DNA from: Prinia subflava
Taxonomy: Eukaryota > Chordata > Aves > Passeriformes > Cisticolidae
Direction: 5' to 3'
NCBI RefSeq assembly: GCF_021018805.1
Contig: NC_086247.1
Location: forward strand, 3,363,501 to 3,427,500
Length of the DNA: 64,000 nt
Both the position numbers and the translations under genes were made by a program. Below the pieces are notes generated by a model. It did no database searches and was not told where the DNA came from. It saw only the letters and a program-made list of their open reading frames with translations. Positions 12,401-25,854 of this stretch are shown piece by piece (positions within the stretch are counted from its first letter, which is position 1; every line of letters begins with the position of its first letter).

Positions 12401-15400
12401 AACATTCCAAACAGCCTGGATATGTTACGGTAGAGCTGAGAGAATTTTACCTTTTTCTGCACTATTAATATCTTTCCATCAGCTAATGCATTTTTTCTTC
12501 TGTGCTCAGAGATGCCTCAGCAGGGAGCACAGACTTGCTGGAGCCCCTCAGGGTATTTAAAGCTACACAGGGAGTAGGGGAGCTTCTTAAAGGCGTGTGG
12601 TTTTACTTAGATAAGTTGATTTAACTAAGGTGAAGACAGCAACACAAGGTCACTGCAGGATACAGGGCAGTGTAGCATTGGTCAATTCTGCTTTGATAGA
12701 AATGACAATTCCTTAAAGGTCTATTTGCTTGTTTCTTCTTCCAGATAGTAATGCTTTAATGAAATATGAAAATGGGAAAAGTTTGTCTGTTTCAGAGATT
12801 TATTTTTGGTAAGTGTAGTCTAAATGCACTCCAGATTAGTCAATGGCAGCTCTTTGAGCACTGGGGGAAATGAAGTTTCCCCTGCTCTATTATTAAATCT
12901 TACAAGGAGACAGGAACTGGCATTTTCTTGCCAAAATGTCCTTCCCCTCCAAGATTTCAAATGGTGCTCCTTTATTTTTAATATGGAACAAAACCAAGCC
13001 TTCATGCCTTCACCTTATGGCAGGAGACAATTCTCTGTTCTGGGCAGCATCTGGCCTTGCATAGATTAGGAGAGAGATGGTTTCTGTGAAATGTTCCTTG
13101 CACACCCATTTTCACAGCTAGCCTTGATCATGATGGAAGTCCTGCTCTTCTCCAAGTAGGCTTAACTTCTTCATTCTCTGCCCCACATTATTTTCACATG
13201 ACAAGAACCTTCTAGGAAAGTGTGAGAGGTGTGAAAGGTAATTTCTCTTGTAAGACAAATTTTTTCAAGTATTGGCACTGCTGTAAGGGGTGTTGGGTTA
13301 TCTTCTCCTTCCGTACCCACAAAACCCATTCTCAAATGTGAGATTATGTCCAATGACCTCCAACAACTCCTGTATTTGTTGGTCTCTGACTCCAGGAAAT
13401 CTCTCCCTTCCCCTACAAGTCAATTTGTGGGATTTTTGCACTCACAGGAACATCTGAAGTCAAGATGTCAGTGCTCTCATTGCCACTCCAGACAGGAAAA
13501 TACCTCTTGTGATGTGGCCTATGACAAAATGCCATTTCTTTTATTCAGTGATTTGTATTTAGTTTACCGTTCTATCTCCTTTATTGTGTCCATTTACTTC
13601 TATAATCATCATTTAATAAAATCTGACACAGACACAGATGATTTTGTCTGCATCACTTACTGTTCAGCACCTGAAAGAAAATCTTGAATGTAAAAGCACC
13701 GGACGGGGAGGAAAAACAGATCTCATTTTATTTCTCACCTCTTAGAAATCGCTTCATTATTTCCTTGTTTCCAGCACTCTCATCCCCCAAGGCTCTCTAT
13801 TTGTCACCACTCAAATGTTAATTTTATTAGACTATGCTGCACATGGAATATTACTCCCATATAATCCATTGCCTACTTGTTTCCCTCATGTATGATTAGC
13901 TTTTACCTCCAGATTCTTGTTATAATACTCAACAGAGAAATATCACAGTGTTCTGGGTGTTTGGGTAAATAATCCTCAAGCTCTGCAAGAGACTTGGATA
14001 TTATGACCATTTCATTGACAAACAGAGAAATGAAACCTGCAGGTTTCATTGCCCTGCTGCCAGTCAATTTGATTCCAGATAGATCAAGGGGCTTGTGATG
14101 GGTTTGGTGTTTATGTGACCAAGATGGGAATCGAGCCAACATTTCCTGGGGCTACATCCTGTGCTAATGCACAAGAATGTTCATTTTTCATCCCAGTGAT
14201 TTAACACGAAGCAAAATGTGACACGATGGCTGTGTGGCAGACAAAAGAGAACAATCCCAACCACACGTGTCACAGTGGTGGTGCAGCATCAGTGAATCTT
14301 GGGCTTGATGGACTTTGAAACAAAATTCAAATGGGTTTGGATGCTTATCAGAAAGCTGAGAGGAAACAGTGCTTGAAATCCTGCAGACAATATGGAGAAA
14401 AAGCATGCAGGAATAATAGTCCTTTTGCAGGGGTGTGTACCACTAGAAGCACACCCTCTACTACCCTGCTTCTTTTGATCACTTGGGTTTTTCTAAGGCA
14501 AAAAAGAAATATACCTGGAAATACCTTAACTCTTCCCAGCTGTATCTGACTTCAACACACAACAAAGCTCAACATTTCTCAGTTCTATAGAGATGCAGAA
14601 TATATAGTTGTATATCAGAAGGAACCCTTAATCCTTCACACGAGGATACAGCTTTTATACACTAGCAAGGAGTCTGCACTGACTGACACGAGGGAATAAT
14701 TCTGCTTCTCAGCATGAGTTACTAGAAAGAGGTTTTGGCATCTAAAGCAGGAGTGTGGTCCCTCACAGAGCTTTGGGCTTCCTCTCCTCCTCCTTCTGTC
14801 TCCTGGGTTCATTGTCCTGGAGTGGTCTCCTCCCAGATGGGTCCCTCCCTTTGACTCACTTTAACCCAAAGCTGCTCTGAAGATGAAGCACAAGAGGGAA
14901 ACGCCAGAGGATGGAGCCCACTGTGGCCACAGGACTCACTGCTGCCTTTAGAAGATCCACATCATGGAGCCTCTCCCAAATCCATACACCAAGCCATCAG
15001 TATTCCCACTCCTGCTCTGAATGGACACGCTCTGCCCCAGTGTGGACACAATTTCTCCCAGCACAAGGGTCAATGGCACAGCCTGAGGAGGCTGCTTCAG
15101 CCTCTCTCTGCTGATCTGGCCAAAAAACAGCAGCTCCAGAGGCCTGGTGTCATCTGGCCCCACAGATGTAGGAATAGGCCACATCCCCACTAATTACCTT
15201 GTCCTCTAATTTAAAGAAGAACATATGAACATAGAACATATCCTAAGAGACTGGATCCAGTAATCTGTACCAAGAGATGCAAATAAGGAAGCAACACAAA
15301 CATGGCCACTGTCTGCAGTCCTTTCCTTTTGTAGCATCACAAATTCCACATTTAATGCTTTAGAGATTAGAGGTGGTAAAGAATGTTACTCCTGCCTATT

Positions 15401-15530
15401 TGCTGCATTCCCAGATATTCCCTGACATGATTTTGGCCATGTTATTTTTCTCTTTTCAGTCTTCACAAGTCCTGTGGCAACGGAGCTCCAGACATTCATA
15501 GCCACTCTGTTTAAATATCCACATGGAGCT
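9407..15530. other. Long unique non-coding block
   Basis: About 6 kb without a repeat family or exon I can support, apart from a poly-A run at 10,906-10,924. All open frames are under 115 codons and without recognisable domains. This is the longest repeat-poor stretch in the window. Confidence 0.55.
10906..10924. repeat. Poly-A run
   Basis: Nineteen consecutive A. No upstream body of a processed gene copy is recognisable, so this is treated as simple sequence. Confidence 0.8.
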
Positions 15531-16071
15531 ACAGAATCATAGAATACCTTGGGTTGAAAGGGACCTTCAAGATCACCTCATTCCAGCCCCCTGCCATGGC
15601 TTCCCCTTCCAACCTTCCACGATCCCAGGTTGCTCCAAGACCCATCCAGCCTGGCCTTGGACACTTCCAGGGATGGGGCAGCCACAGCTTCTCTGGGAAA
15701 TCTATTCCAGCCTCTCATCACCCTCACAGGGAAGAATTTCTTCCTGGTATCTAATAAACCCGCCCACAGCCAGTTTGAAGCCTTTACCCCTTGTCTTGTA
15801 AATAGTCCCTCTCCATCTTTTTGTGTCTGCTCCCCTCAGATACCAGAAGATCACAATAGTCTTGTCTTTTCCAGATTGAACAATCCCAGTTCTCTCAGCC
15901 TTTCCTCACAGCAGAGCTGCTCCATCCCTCTGATCTTCTCTGTGGCCTTCTCTGGACTTTCTCCAACAGCTCCACATCCTTTCTGTGATGGGGATGCAAG
16001 AGCTGGATGCAACTCTGCAGATGGGGACTCACCAGAGTGCAGCAGAGGAGCTGAATCACCTCATTTATGTA
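15531..16071 (-). mobile_element. CR1: CR1 LINE, about 540 bases, antisense
   Basis: One of the two longest CR1 copies here. It begins with the reversed tail (acagaatcatagaat) and runs through 'gggttgaaagggacc', 'ccaggttgctccaag', 'ccagggatggggcagcc', 'gaagaatttcttcctgg', 'cccttgtcttgtaaatag' and 'tttccagattgaacaatcc'. It extends into the region matching the end of the CR1 reverse-transcriptase frame (agctggatgcaactctgcag). Frame breaks are numerous. The 161-codon open frame inside it is antisense to CR1 and not a gene. Confidence 0.92.
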
Positions 16072-16078
16072 CTTTCTT

Positions 16079-16113
16079 CTGTCTGTCTGTCTGTTTGTTT
16101 GTTTGTTTGTTTT
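16079..16113. repeat. (TGTC)n(TGTT)n microsatellite
   Basis: Four TGTC units followed by about five TGTT units, directly after the truncated end of the CR1 copy. Confidence 0.9.
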
Positions 16114-16216
16114 AAATCCATCTCCTGTGATTTCAGAGAGTTTTCCCTACTCATTGGATTGAATTGATCTCATCCCCCACCATTTTTATTAGAATAATCT
16201 TGAGGATACCCCCTCA

Positions 16217-16327
16217 CATTTTTCCTCTGCAAACTGAAGAGTCCCCCAATTTATACTATCTCTCCATGAAGCAACTTCTCCTTTCCATCAGCAGTGCCAG
16301 TTGTCCTCCTCTGCATCCTTTTTAGCT
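16217..16327 (-). mobile_element. Possible ancient L3/CR1-like relic
   Basis: The plus strand reads 'ctgaagagtccccc..', 'atactatctctccatg' and 'gtcctcctctgcatcc'. This follows the order of motifs in old antisense L3/CR1-group LINE ends shared across amniotes (..ctctccatatgg.., ..gccctcctctg..). Divergence is high and the call is by eye only. It could be chance resemblance. Confidence 0.3.
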
Positions 16328-18879
16328 GTTGATTTGGGGTTTTTTCCCTCTAAACTTGAGTTGGTTTGTGTTTCTGCATGACAAAAGTGCATTTTCCACA
16401 AAAATGTTCAAACTTGATTTGACAATACCAAAAGATAGGGAACACACACTTTCCCTTGTTTGTTTGTTGCAGTGACTAATAGCCCCCACTGCTTAAAAAT
16501 GCCAGTTATTAGTGTTTGCTTGTCTGTCTCTGCCCGCTGCTCCTTGAAATGTGTTTTTCTGGTAGGTTGAAGGTACTCTTTACCACTCAGTATTTCGTCT
16601 TTTTGCAAAAGCTTTTTGTACCTTGTGTACAAAGCACTTTCCAGGCTCTTTTTTTTAACTTCTTTTTCTTTCTTAAACTGAAATAATTGAGCTCCTTGCT
16701 TTGATCAGTGCCCAGTCTTATATCCAGAGTGCAAATCATGTCTGGGCATCACTTTCCAGAGCTGATGTCCTCATGTGGGTGTGGAAATAACATCAGCCTG
16801 TCTTTTGTGCACCCAAGATCTCATTAGTATTGTTTTCCCATTAGTTCTGCAGCCTGAGGAACACTAAATAAGTGGCTCATCTACTGTGCTATGAAGCTGC
16901 TTTCCAGTGCTTTTCCCTAACTTGTAGGTCAGGATATCCTCTTTGTTCCTAGATGTACAACCATCCCTTCAGCAATCACAAACACTGGTCTTCTGCAAGG
17001 GATGCAAACAAGAAGCTGTATGGCAGCTTGGCAATTTTAATCTGAGCAATCCACTGTCTCCCTAATCAGCTGTGTCTAAGAGGCAAGTAATTAAATTATA
17101 ACGTGGGAAAGGTGCTCCCTTGGGAGGCTGGAGTGAAGGTAGGGGCTGGTTTCCTTCTTAGTGGGTGAGCACTTTAAAGCAGGAGTTAAGGAGGGCTTTC
17201 CAGCCTGGTTCCTGCTCTTAGTTCATCCAGTGACTCACCAGAAGAGGATTCCCAGCCCCCCACGAGGTGAAGGTGTGAAACACTCACCCTTGAGATGCCA
17301 CTTGTCACAGGTATGAGCAGATGGATGAGGCACACAGTACATCATTACCACAGTGTTTTATTGTGTGCCTCTGTATTAAAATTCCAGGTGCTTATGTAGC
17401 TTTAGACATCGCATAATGACAGGAAACTGTAATGATTCTGTACCTTAGTGAGAGTATTCAATGCCCAGATTTTGGATTGAATTTCTGCTTGTAGTCTTTT
17501 TTGTTTCGATCCAGGTTTTTCACGTCTTTGCCTTTCTTTTAACTTGAGCATTGAAAGCATACGCCTCGAATTGCTGAGAAGATACATCTCTTCTTGTCCC
17601 TCTCTCTATGTTATACAGGAAAAAAGATTGATGGTAAATTGCCAGTGCTGCTGAACAGAGATGAAGCTTTAGTCTTCATTTGTGTGCATGCTTTTGTACA
17701 GGCCCACGCACTACTAACCTTACAGAAGATGAAAGTGTTCTTAATCGGAGCAGAAAACGTGGAGAAAAATATCACACAGTGTAGCCAAGAAGAAAAACTC
17801 TCAGTGGCACTGAGTTTAGGAGAGATTTGTTCTGTCCTCCTTTGTAGTTAGTTTGGTTTTGACTCTTTTTGTTGTTGCTGCTGTTGTTCAATTTTCTGCA
17901 AGAAAGCAATTAAATTAATAGAAATTGATTGGTGTATCTACAGTTATGTACAGGGAGGTTGGGCTGCTCTGGGCACATACATCACAAACAAGCTTTCCTA
18001 TCGTGATTTCTTACTGAAATCATTTATTAAAGTCCACTTTGGCTTCATTCTGGTCCAGTTTTTATCACCACCACATCCAAGCCCATTCTCCAGCCCCTTC
18101 TCCAGCTTTTCCTTTCAAAGGAAAAAGTAAAATGTGTCAATTCAAGACAAAAAGGATGCAAGGTATAATAAATAGCATAAAACTAGACATTACTATTTCA
18201 CTCCACAGCTTCAAACAGTCTTACAGTCAGTGATTTCCACCTCACAATAACCTTGAGAATAAGGAATATTATTGTCCTTGGACAAATATTTCCCTGAGGA
18301 TGTGAGCAAAGGATTTTTCATGTAAACCAGCATCACAGCGGGACTATGCTAACTTTTATCTGTTGAGGTTCTGCTATAAAATAAAGCTCAGGGGGCCAAA
18401 CAAACATAAGCCAAAATTATTTTCTTGTAAGATAATCTCACAGAGAGACACACACCCTCCTTGTTACTCAGGGTGGGTTGAAGCCTATATCAGAAATTGC
18501 TAATTATAGCAGCCAGCTCCATACTTGTGGTGTTATTCAGCTGCATCAACCCCTTTCCACAGCCTAACCCTATGCAGAACAGCAGGCTACCTTCCTATGT
18601 GCACCCTGTGACTTCAGAGGTGTTTCCCCAGGGCTTTTGAGCAGAATGTCCCCTCAATCAACCACCTCCCACCTTTTCAGTGGTTTGCTGAGCCCTGCCA
18701 AACCTGTGGTGTCCTTGTCAGCTCTGCACCAAGATTTCTCTGAGGAATTGTCAGCAAAATGTCCTTTCCTAGCAACCCCCTGGTTAAATCAAAGGCAACA
18801 GATAGGACTGGCCTGAAAGATTCATGAGCAGGAGTTGGGTAAAAGAAGGAAGAAAACAAGAAGAGGTTGTAGATGTGAA
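16328..18879. other. Unique non-coding DNA
   Basis: No repeat family or gene recognised. A plus-strand frame of about 85 codons at 17,594-17,851 has no domain and no flanking splice sites that I would trust. Confidence 0.5.
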
Positions 18880-19048
18880 CATAGAATCACAGAATGTTTG
18901 GGTTGGAAAGGACCTTAAAGGTCATTTTATTCCACCCTCCTGCCATGGACAGGGACACCTTCCACCAGAGCCTCATCCTGGCCATGAATACTTCCAGGCT
19001 TGGGACTTCCCAAATTCCTCTGGGCAGCCCTGCCCAGTGCCCTCCTAC
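18880..19048 (-). mobile_element. CR1: CR1 LINE fragment, antisense
   Basis: Begins 'catagaatcacagaatgttt', then 'gggttggaaaggacc' and 'ccatggacagggacacc', up to 'cctctgggcagccctgcc'. The rest is lost. It is followed within 20 bases by the tail of another CR1 in the same orientation. Confidence 0.88.
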
Positions 19049-19067
19049 ATTGCCCAAAGGAACAAAA

Positions 19068-19362
19068 TCACAGAATCACAGAATCATTAGGTTGGAAGAG
19101 ACCTCCAGGATCATCCAGTCCAACCCAACCTTAACCTCAATTAATCATGGCACCACGTGTCACATCCAGTCTTTTCTGAAACACAGCCAGAGATGGTGAA
19201 TCCACCACCTCCCCAGGTAAACCATTTCAATACCTAATTACCATTTCTGTAAAAAACTTTGTCCTAATATCCAGCCTATATTTCCCTTGGCTCAGCTTAA
19301 GACTGTGCCCTCTGGTTCTGTCAGTTGCTGCCTGAAGAAAGAGACCAACCCCACCTGAACTC
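19068..19362 (-). mobile_element. CR1: CR1 LINE, antisense, same subfamily as the copy at 5,189
   Basis: Starts 'atcacagaatcacagaatca' and matches the 5,189 copy almost word for word for the first 70 bases and closely afterwards ('cctaatatccagcctatatt', 'gcctgaagaaagagaccaac'). It is 5'-truncated after 'caaccccacctgaac'. Its insertion beside the 18,880 copy in the same orientation gives a tandem-looking pair, but the two belong to different CR1 types. Confidence 0.92.
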
Positions 19363-22123
19363 TGCAGTGCTGCCATGAAAAGATGACAGGGGGTATCGTT
19401 GTGCTGGCAGGGACTAGCAGGAAAGCCAGATAAATCCCAGCCCAGGGCTGTGCACCACATCTGGCAGGTGTCTGTCAGCTAAACCCACTGTTTCCTTATC
19501 CTGCACCTCTCTGCTCCACTGCTGCTGTAAAAGGGTTCCCAAAAATTACAGAGAGATGTCTCACAAATGTGGCATAAAGCCTATTAAACAGGTCTTTGTA
19601 CAACACCATGTGTGTGAGAAACAGCCAATAGTCAGTGAGGGTGTTAAAGCATTCCTTGGCACAGGTTGAATCAAAGCTGGGTCCACTGTGATATTCTGTC
19701 CAGTTTCCATAGGGATTTGAGGCAATCCTTTCCCTGACAAACAATTAGAGAAGACACGAGTGAATCCTTTTCCAGCTTGCTCCTCACCAAGGCATGAAGT
19801 TGATTGCTGGTGCCACAAATCTTGGAAATGGCAGATTTCCTAATCCCAGAGTGTAATTCTTGGCATTTTTTGATAGGTTTCTAAGCAGGAGGCAAATAAG
19901 CTTGATCAGTCTTTCAAGCTGATTGTGCCAGCATCCAACAGGCAGCCTTTATTTCAACTTCCAAAGTCTCACACAGCATCACAGGCAGGAAAAGCAGGCC
20001 ACATCCTGAAGGGATCAGGAGATTTCTCCCCCTAGATTTAAATTGGATAAACACACCTCGTGCTTTCCAGCAAGGGCTCTCAGAGGGCCAGTCTAGAAAA
20101 CAGTTACCACAGCTACCAAAGATTTGTCTGGCCCAATTTTATTGTTGCTGATGCTCTGAGAACAGCATAGGGTAGGAGTCTGGATTTGATAAGAGATGTT
20201 TATAGTTTTTGTCACTCCTGCACCTGACCTTGTCCTGGTTTCAGCCTGGATTATCATAATCCAAACCATTTTTTAGTCGCTTGCAGTAGTGAATGGGAAA
20301 GAAATAGGATTACTCAGTGATATTCAGCACAATATTGGAACACATTCAGCCATAATCCCTCGGTGAGTTCAGTCTGAATATCACAAACTCGTTGTGTGGG
20401 AATGCATTTCACACTTTTGCCTCTTATTGTCTTTGTGGTTTCCCAAAGATTATAGGATACTCTCTCTCCTTGACAGAGTAGTTGACTTGACTGTTCCTCC
20501 ACAAATTTTTGGTTTAAAAACCCTAGACTGGTTTAAAGCATGTAGATGATCTTTTCTTGCACGGCACATGTTATCAGAAAAGGATTACAAATATTCAGAC
20601 AACACATCTGGCAGAAAAGAGGAGATGGAAAATCCTGGGAAAGGGCAGCTGAAGGCATTTTCTTCTTCAGCTGGTGCAGCTGGAGCCAGAGAACAATATT
20701 CCTAAAATCTGAGTAAAAGACTGCAACATTTACACTGATAAAATGTTCAAGAGTGAGCTATGTTCATGAATTAAAAAAAAAAAAAGAAAAACTAAAGACT
20801 TGTATTTCTCATGAAAGTAGAAACTTCATTGAAAGGGATTCACAAAGAAATGTCTGTCCTGTGGTTACATTTTTTTCATGTCTCATAAAATGAATGCATG
20901 GGTTAGAAGTGTCCCTTGCCTTGATTCTGTTCTGGTTTATGCACATTGAATTCACTTTGCAGTTTTCTTTGGGAAGCAGTAGCAAGGGTTCACTTTTTTA
21001 TACTTAGCCATCTGTATTCACTAAGTTAGCAAGCAAGTAAAGTGAGAATTATGACACTTTATGCTAAATACATGATACTTGATGGCTCTGCACATGGCAT
21101 ATGGCACTTCACAGGGCTGTGCAGGGAGACTTAAAGAAGAAGAAAGGCTAAGAAGAGACATCTGACACAGGATAAGTAAAAGAGCAAAAGTGGAAAATCT
21201 TTTCTAGAAATCAGGGAATTAAAAAAAAAGTACAAAGAAAAAGAAGTAACTTTTTAGTTTTAAATTCATTTAAACTCAGAACTTTCTCTCATACACACAC
21301 ATAGCAGTGAAAGAGTGAATAGCTAAAAGAGTTCACATGCTTTATCATTCACAGGGCAGAAAGGGTAAAGTCTTGGCCTTAAAAGGATCAAAGACACCTT
21401 TAATGCAGTCAGGAATTCCTCAAGGATGACAAACCACAATTGCAGAGACAGGTCAGATGTGGACCAGACCTGCAAAGACCCAAATCAAAGACTAAACTCA
21501 AATAAGGAAGAAGGGAACAAGGAGAGAACTTCAGCTATGGCTTCACTTTGGAAAACACCAATGTGGGGGGGAAAAAAGCATTTAAAAAGACAAAGTAGAC
21601 TCTTTAGCACCAAGAAACACCTTAACTTTCACTATGTAAAGTAATTGCTGTGAGAAATTATCTGAGATCTCCAATTATCTGTGTCAAAAAAAACCCACAA
21701 ACATGATAAATTCTGAGGAATTTTTGGTACAGATCAACGATTTTTACCATTTCCAGAGATACTGCCACAGGAAAAAATAATATTGCTATTTATTGGCAAA
21801 GTCAGTTATATTCACTACTGCTTCCTCATAGACCAAGGTCTAAACCCACAGAAAACCAAGATGGAATTGATCACAGGGATTATAACTCTTTCACAAGAAA
21901 TGTGTAGAGATGAAGAAGTTCATTAGGGATGCATTTCTTGCCTGTACTAAAAATGAGCCAAGAGTTCTATCCTGCAATTGTTCACATTTACTCATGCAAG
22001 GAAATGTTCTGCTGTTAGAGGGAGGAGAAGATTGGTGGTTGGAAGGTGTAGTCTGCTGAGCAGGAGTGGCTTCACACACACATCAGGACACCCAGAAGAG
22101 GAGGGATTCCCAAAAGGAATCTG
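19363..22123. other. Unique non-coding DNA
   Basis: No repeat family or gene recognised. A poly-A run (interrupted by one G) occurs at 20,774-20,791. Short frames on both strands have no recognisable domain. Confidence 0.5.
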
Positions 22124-22256
22124 GCAGTGTCCAAGGACAGGCTGGACAGGGCTTGGAGCAGCCTGGTCTAGGGAAAGGTGCCCCTGCCCATTGCAAGGGC
22201 TTGGAATGAGATGGTCTTCAAGGTCCCTCTGACCCAAACCATCCTCTGACTCTGTA
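22124..22256 (+). mobile_element. CR1: CR1 LINE 3' fragment, sense
   Basis: Keeps 'cagtgtccaaggacaggct', 'ggcttggagcagcctggtct', 'gaaaggtgcccctgccc' and a final 'gacccaaaccatcctctgac', with degraded octamers. About 130 bases remain. Confidence 0.85.
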
Positions 22257-25200
22257 TTGAACCCAAATCTCTGGCAGGTGAATTACTGCACTCCCAAGAG
22301 ACCTCAAAAAGTCATTGAATGGAGGAACTATGGAAATACCACCTTCAGAATCATCCAATTGTTTTCCTTTGTTCTCTGGTGCTATTTGAGGTGCCTCACC
22401 TACTGATCTGCCTTCCCTACAGTTTCTGCATATCAAAAATATGTGTTTATGTCCAATTTCCTTCCTTCTTCCTGGAATAAAAAAAATATAGATTATTTCC
22501 TCAAGAATAAAACAGGAGGAATTAGAGACTGCTTCATTCTGTCTGAGGTGAGGTCATTTCCACACACAGGAAAACTGCAGCTCAGTGAAGGAGATTTCAT
22601 CACAGGGTAGGAACCGGGGGTCAAAAGGCTCCTTTTCTCCATTTGAGCAGGGCAGAATCACATGAGGTTACCTGCAGACTGCACAGCTTTTCCTTCCTTT
22701 TTTTTTTTTTAAGTACAATCATATCAAAGCCACAGAAACAACACTGCAGAAGCAGTAAAATCTCTTGAAAATTGACTTAGGTAAACTTGCCAAAAACAAA
22801 TGGCAGTTTTTTACCCCACTGAGTTTCTATCTCCACATGTGCTCGGTCCTGCTTCATGTTTATGCATCAACAGATTCCAAAAATAAACAAACAAGCAAAT
22901 GGCAGCTTATCCATGGTGTTGAAAATATCAGACAACAGGGATATCAAAACAAAAACTGTTTCCTCCAGAGTGTCCTGAAGGATTGTCAGGAAACAGGGTC
23001 CTGTTGGAGATGCTGTGGGGCAGAGTCTGCTTTACTCAGCTTCTCAGTAACTGTAAATCACTGAGGGGCTCAGTCAGAGAAAAAACTGACTTCAGCACAT
23101 GTCAGACCAGTCCCCCGTGGTTTAAAACATGATCCAAGGTTTAAGTGTTATTTTCTAGAAGGAAAGTTTGTATATCTTATTCCTTGTGTTACCAGAAACC
23201 AAAGGGAGGGGGGTAAACACAAATAAATAAATTAATTAATTAATTAAGCAGACCTCAGATATTAATTTTGCCAATGGCTTTACCATTGGATCTTCCTCAA
23301 TAGATCAGATTTTTAGCCAATTTATGTAAAAGGCACCAGAAGACAGAACACAACTTCTTTTAGAAAGATTGGATGTTGAACATATTGAGGAATTCCAAAG
23401 AAAAGATTCCTGCAGCTTTGCCAATCTCTCAGCTCAGCAGAAAGCCTTACCTTGTTGGCTTTGGCTTTATTATTTTCATAAAATTCCATTACATTGCTAT
23501 AAAAGAATCTCTGTTCCCTTTTAAAAATAGGGAAAAAAAACCTATTTCTAGTTCTCCTGATTGCAAATAAACCCAGAAATTAAATTCATAATTGCTTAAA
23601 TATGCAGCAGATAGAAAGAGCAAATGATTTGAATATTCTCCTGATCTACTTGGAAGGAAGAGCTGAAGTAAATTCCTGATATTTAGCTGTGAAAATGTCA
23701 CTACATGCACACATATACACAATAATAATTGAAAATTCAGTATTTACTGAGGAAATTCTAGGAAAAAAAAAAAGAGTAGAATAATATTGGAAAAACATCA
23801 GCAGGACAAAAATATTCGTGATAACATCAGGCAAAAAGATTCCTGTAATATTAGCTCTTAAATACCAGATATAGGTGATAAAAGCCAAATAACAGCAAAG
23901 AAACTGGTACAGCAAGTGAAATTAAAAAGTCACACTTGTAGATTTTGCTGCTTTCCATTTTTCTTCTCTTTCAGCTGCAGTTACCAGATTTAATAAGTTC
24001 CAGACTTTGGTTTAGAAACTGGGAGACATTAAAGAGTGGAACTTACTTGTTGTTCAGAAATCCTCCTAGATAGTTATCATATTTAAATTCATTTTTATTG
24101 ACTGCAGTAATTTTCTGGATATTGGAAAAGAAAAAGTGGGACAGAGTTGAGCAGATTTTTGGTTTTGATTTTGTTTTAATTAAACAGGTGGAGAGGTCTG
24201 AGGATCACAATCATCAAAACAAAATCCTCTGAGCAGAAAAAGCCATTATTGGAATTTCAGACTTCATATGACAACATTCAGTCAAATTTTTCTCAAGAAA
24301 CATTTTTCACATACAGGACAGAATTTAAATAGAGAGAGATGCCAGCTCAGAAAAAAAAATCAATAGCATTTTAAAAAATGATAGCTTAGAGTTAGCATAG
24401 AAAAAAAAAAACCTGCCTTATTTGATTCAAAGCAGGAATCTGAACTTAAGTTTTCCCCATAAGAGGTAAATGCCCCAACAACTAGAGAATCAATCAGTCT
24501 TTTGTGATGAAAAATTATAACAGCAAAAGTTGCCATCTGTTCAGATGCAAAATTGAAAACAAACTGTGAAGCTTTGACTCTTTTTAAAAAAAAGGAGTTG
24601 CTGTTTTCTAGTCCTGATTTTGTAGTTTCAAATATATGATATGATGGAGACAAGTTAAATGTATCTGTGTTATTGTAAATTTTTATTAACATTTTGTTAA
24701 CTTTAATATAGTTGACACATTCTCTTGTAGGATCCTCGGGTTTCAAGAAACAGAAGGGAAAGTGCTCCTTTGTGGGATTTTTTTCCTCCTCACTGAATTC
24801 ATCAGGACTATGACCAAGGTTGATTTTCTTTTAGTCCTCCCCTACACAAAGTCATAAAGTGTGACTGGTACTGGCCTCACACTTGCCAAGAGATATTCGT
24901 TAGCCACTCGTTAGATTTTGATTAGATTCGTTAGATTTGATTGGGCTTTACCAGGAATTTTTCCATTGAACATTGGACTATTTTTGATTTAACTGTATTT
25001 TAGACTGATCTCTCTTGCCACTCTGAAACTAAAGAATGGCTTCACCTTTACTGAGATACATCACATTTCATGAAAAAAAAAGGAAAAAAACCCAACATTT
25101 TGGCCTTCTGAGTCTATTCTTGGCTGACACCGTTTTGTAAGTTGTACCTGGCAAGGAGCTTAAAGTGTCAGAGAAAGGGAACAGGATTCCAGCTGGAAGC

Positions 25201-25610
25201 TTAAAGAGGTTTGTTTCTTATTTCCACTGGACTGAAGTTTCATTCTCTGTGATGAGGGAACCCTCTGGTTCTGATACCTGATATCTCAGTGTTATTCTGC
25301 TTTCACAGCATGGGTGGATAAACTGGTCTAAACCTTCAGAAGAATTTGAGGCTTCCCAAAAGTAGGTGGATATTAACTAAATCCTTCAGGCAATCATCTC
25401 CCTCACTCATCTAGAGAGTTCAGATCATCTTCTCATCTCTAGAAGGATACTGTTACAGAACTGGGAGCTGTGAGTGAAACCCTGATTTATACACACAGAA
25501 CTGAGATCAGAACCTATTCTTTTGTAATTTGGAATTTTGCTGCCTTGGCACTTTACTAAAAAAAGGTTGCATTAAGACAATTTTTAAAAGAGAGACCTGT
25601 TATGGGAAGA
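22257..25610. other. A+T-rich unique non-coding DNA
   Basis: Mostly A+T-rich. Contains a poly-T run (22,698-22,710), an (AAAT)n/(TTAA)n patch and several poly-A runs near 24,340-24,410. Small TTAG-containing repeats lie at 24,890-24,945. No exon supported. A minus-strand 128-codon frame (24,360-24,746) is not recognisable. Confidence 0.5.
23221..23247. repeat. (AAAT)n(TTAA)n simple repeat
   Basis: Two to three AAAT units run into about four AATT/TTAA units. Short simple repeat. Confidence 0.85.
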
Positions 25611-25708
25611 ACCATAGAATGGTTTGAGTTGGAGTGGACCTCAAAGATCATCTTGTTCCAATTCCCTGCCATGGGCAGGGACACCTTCCACCAGACCTTC
25701 CACCAAAG
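25611..25708 (-). mobile_element. CR1: CR1 LINE 3' fragment, antisense
   Basis: About 100 bases: 'accatagaatggtttgagtt', 'gatcatcttgttccaa' and 'gccatgggcagggacacc', then a small repeat of 'accttccacca' at the broken end. It faces an oppositely oriented CR1 about 150 bases downstream. Confidence 0.85.
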
Positions 25709-25854
25709 CCTTTACCAGAAACATCTTGAACAGTTTCTTCTGTGGTGCCAGGAGTGATGGGGACATTTGGAAAGGACAGCTGCTTCTTGCTCCCCTTCTC
25801 TCATCAGCAGTTCCTCTCCCTAGCTGCTGGCATCTCCACACAGGACTGCAGGAA

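Noticed and set aside
15630..16115. 161-codon plus-strand open frame
   Set aside because: Antisense of a CR1 LINE running into the TGTC/TGTT repeat.
17594..17851. 85-codon plus-strand frame in unique DNA
   Set aside because: No recognisable family and no supporting splice sites. Length is within chance.
20230..20260. 'tgtcctggtttcagcctgg' resembling the start of a passerine ERVL LTR
   Set aside because: Only about 18 bases match. The following sequence does not continue like an LTR, so it is not enough to call.
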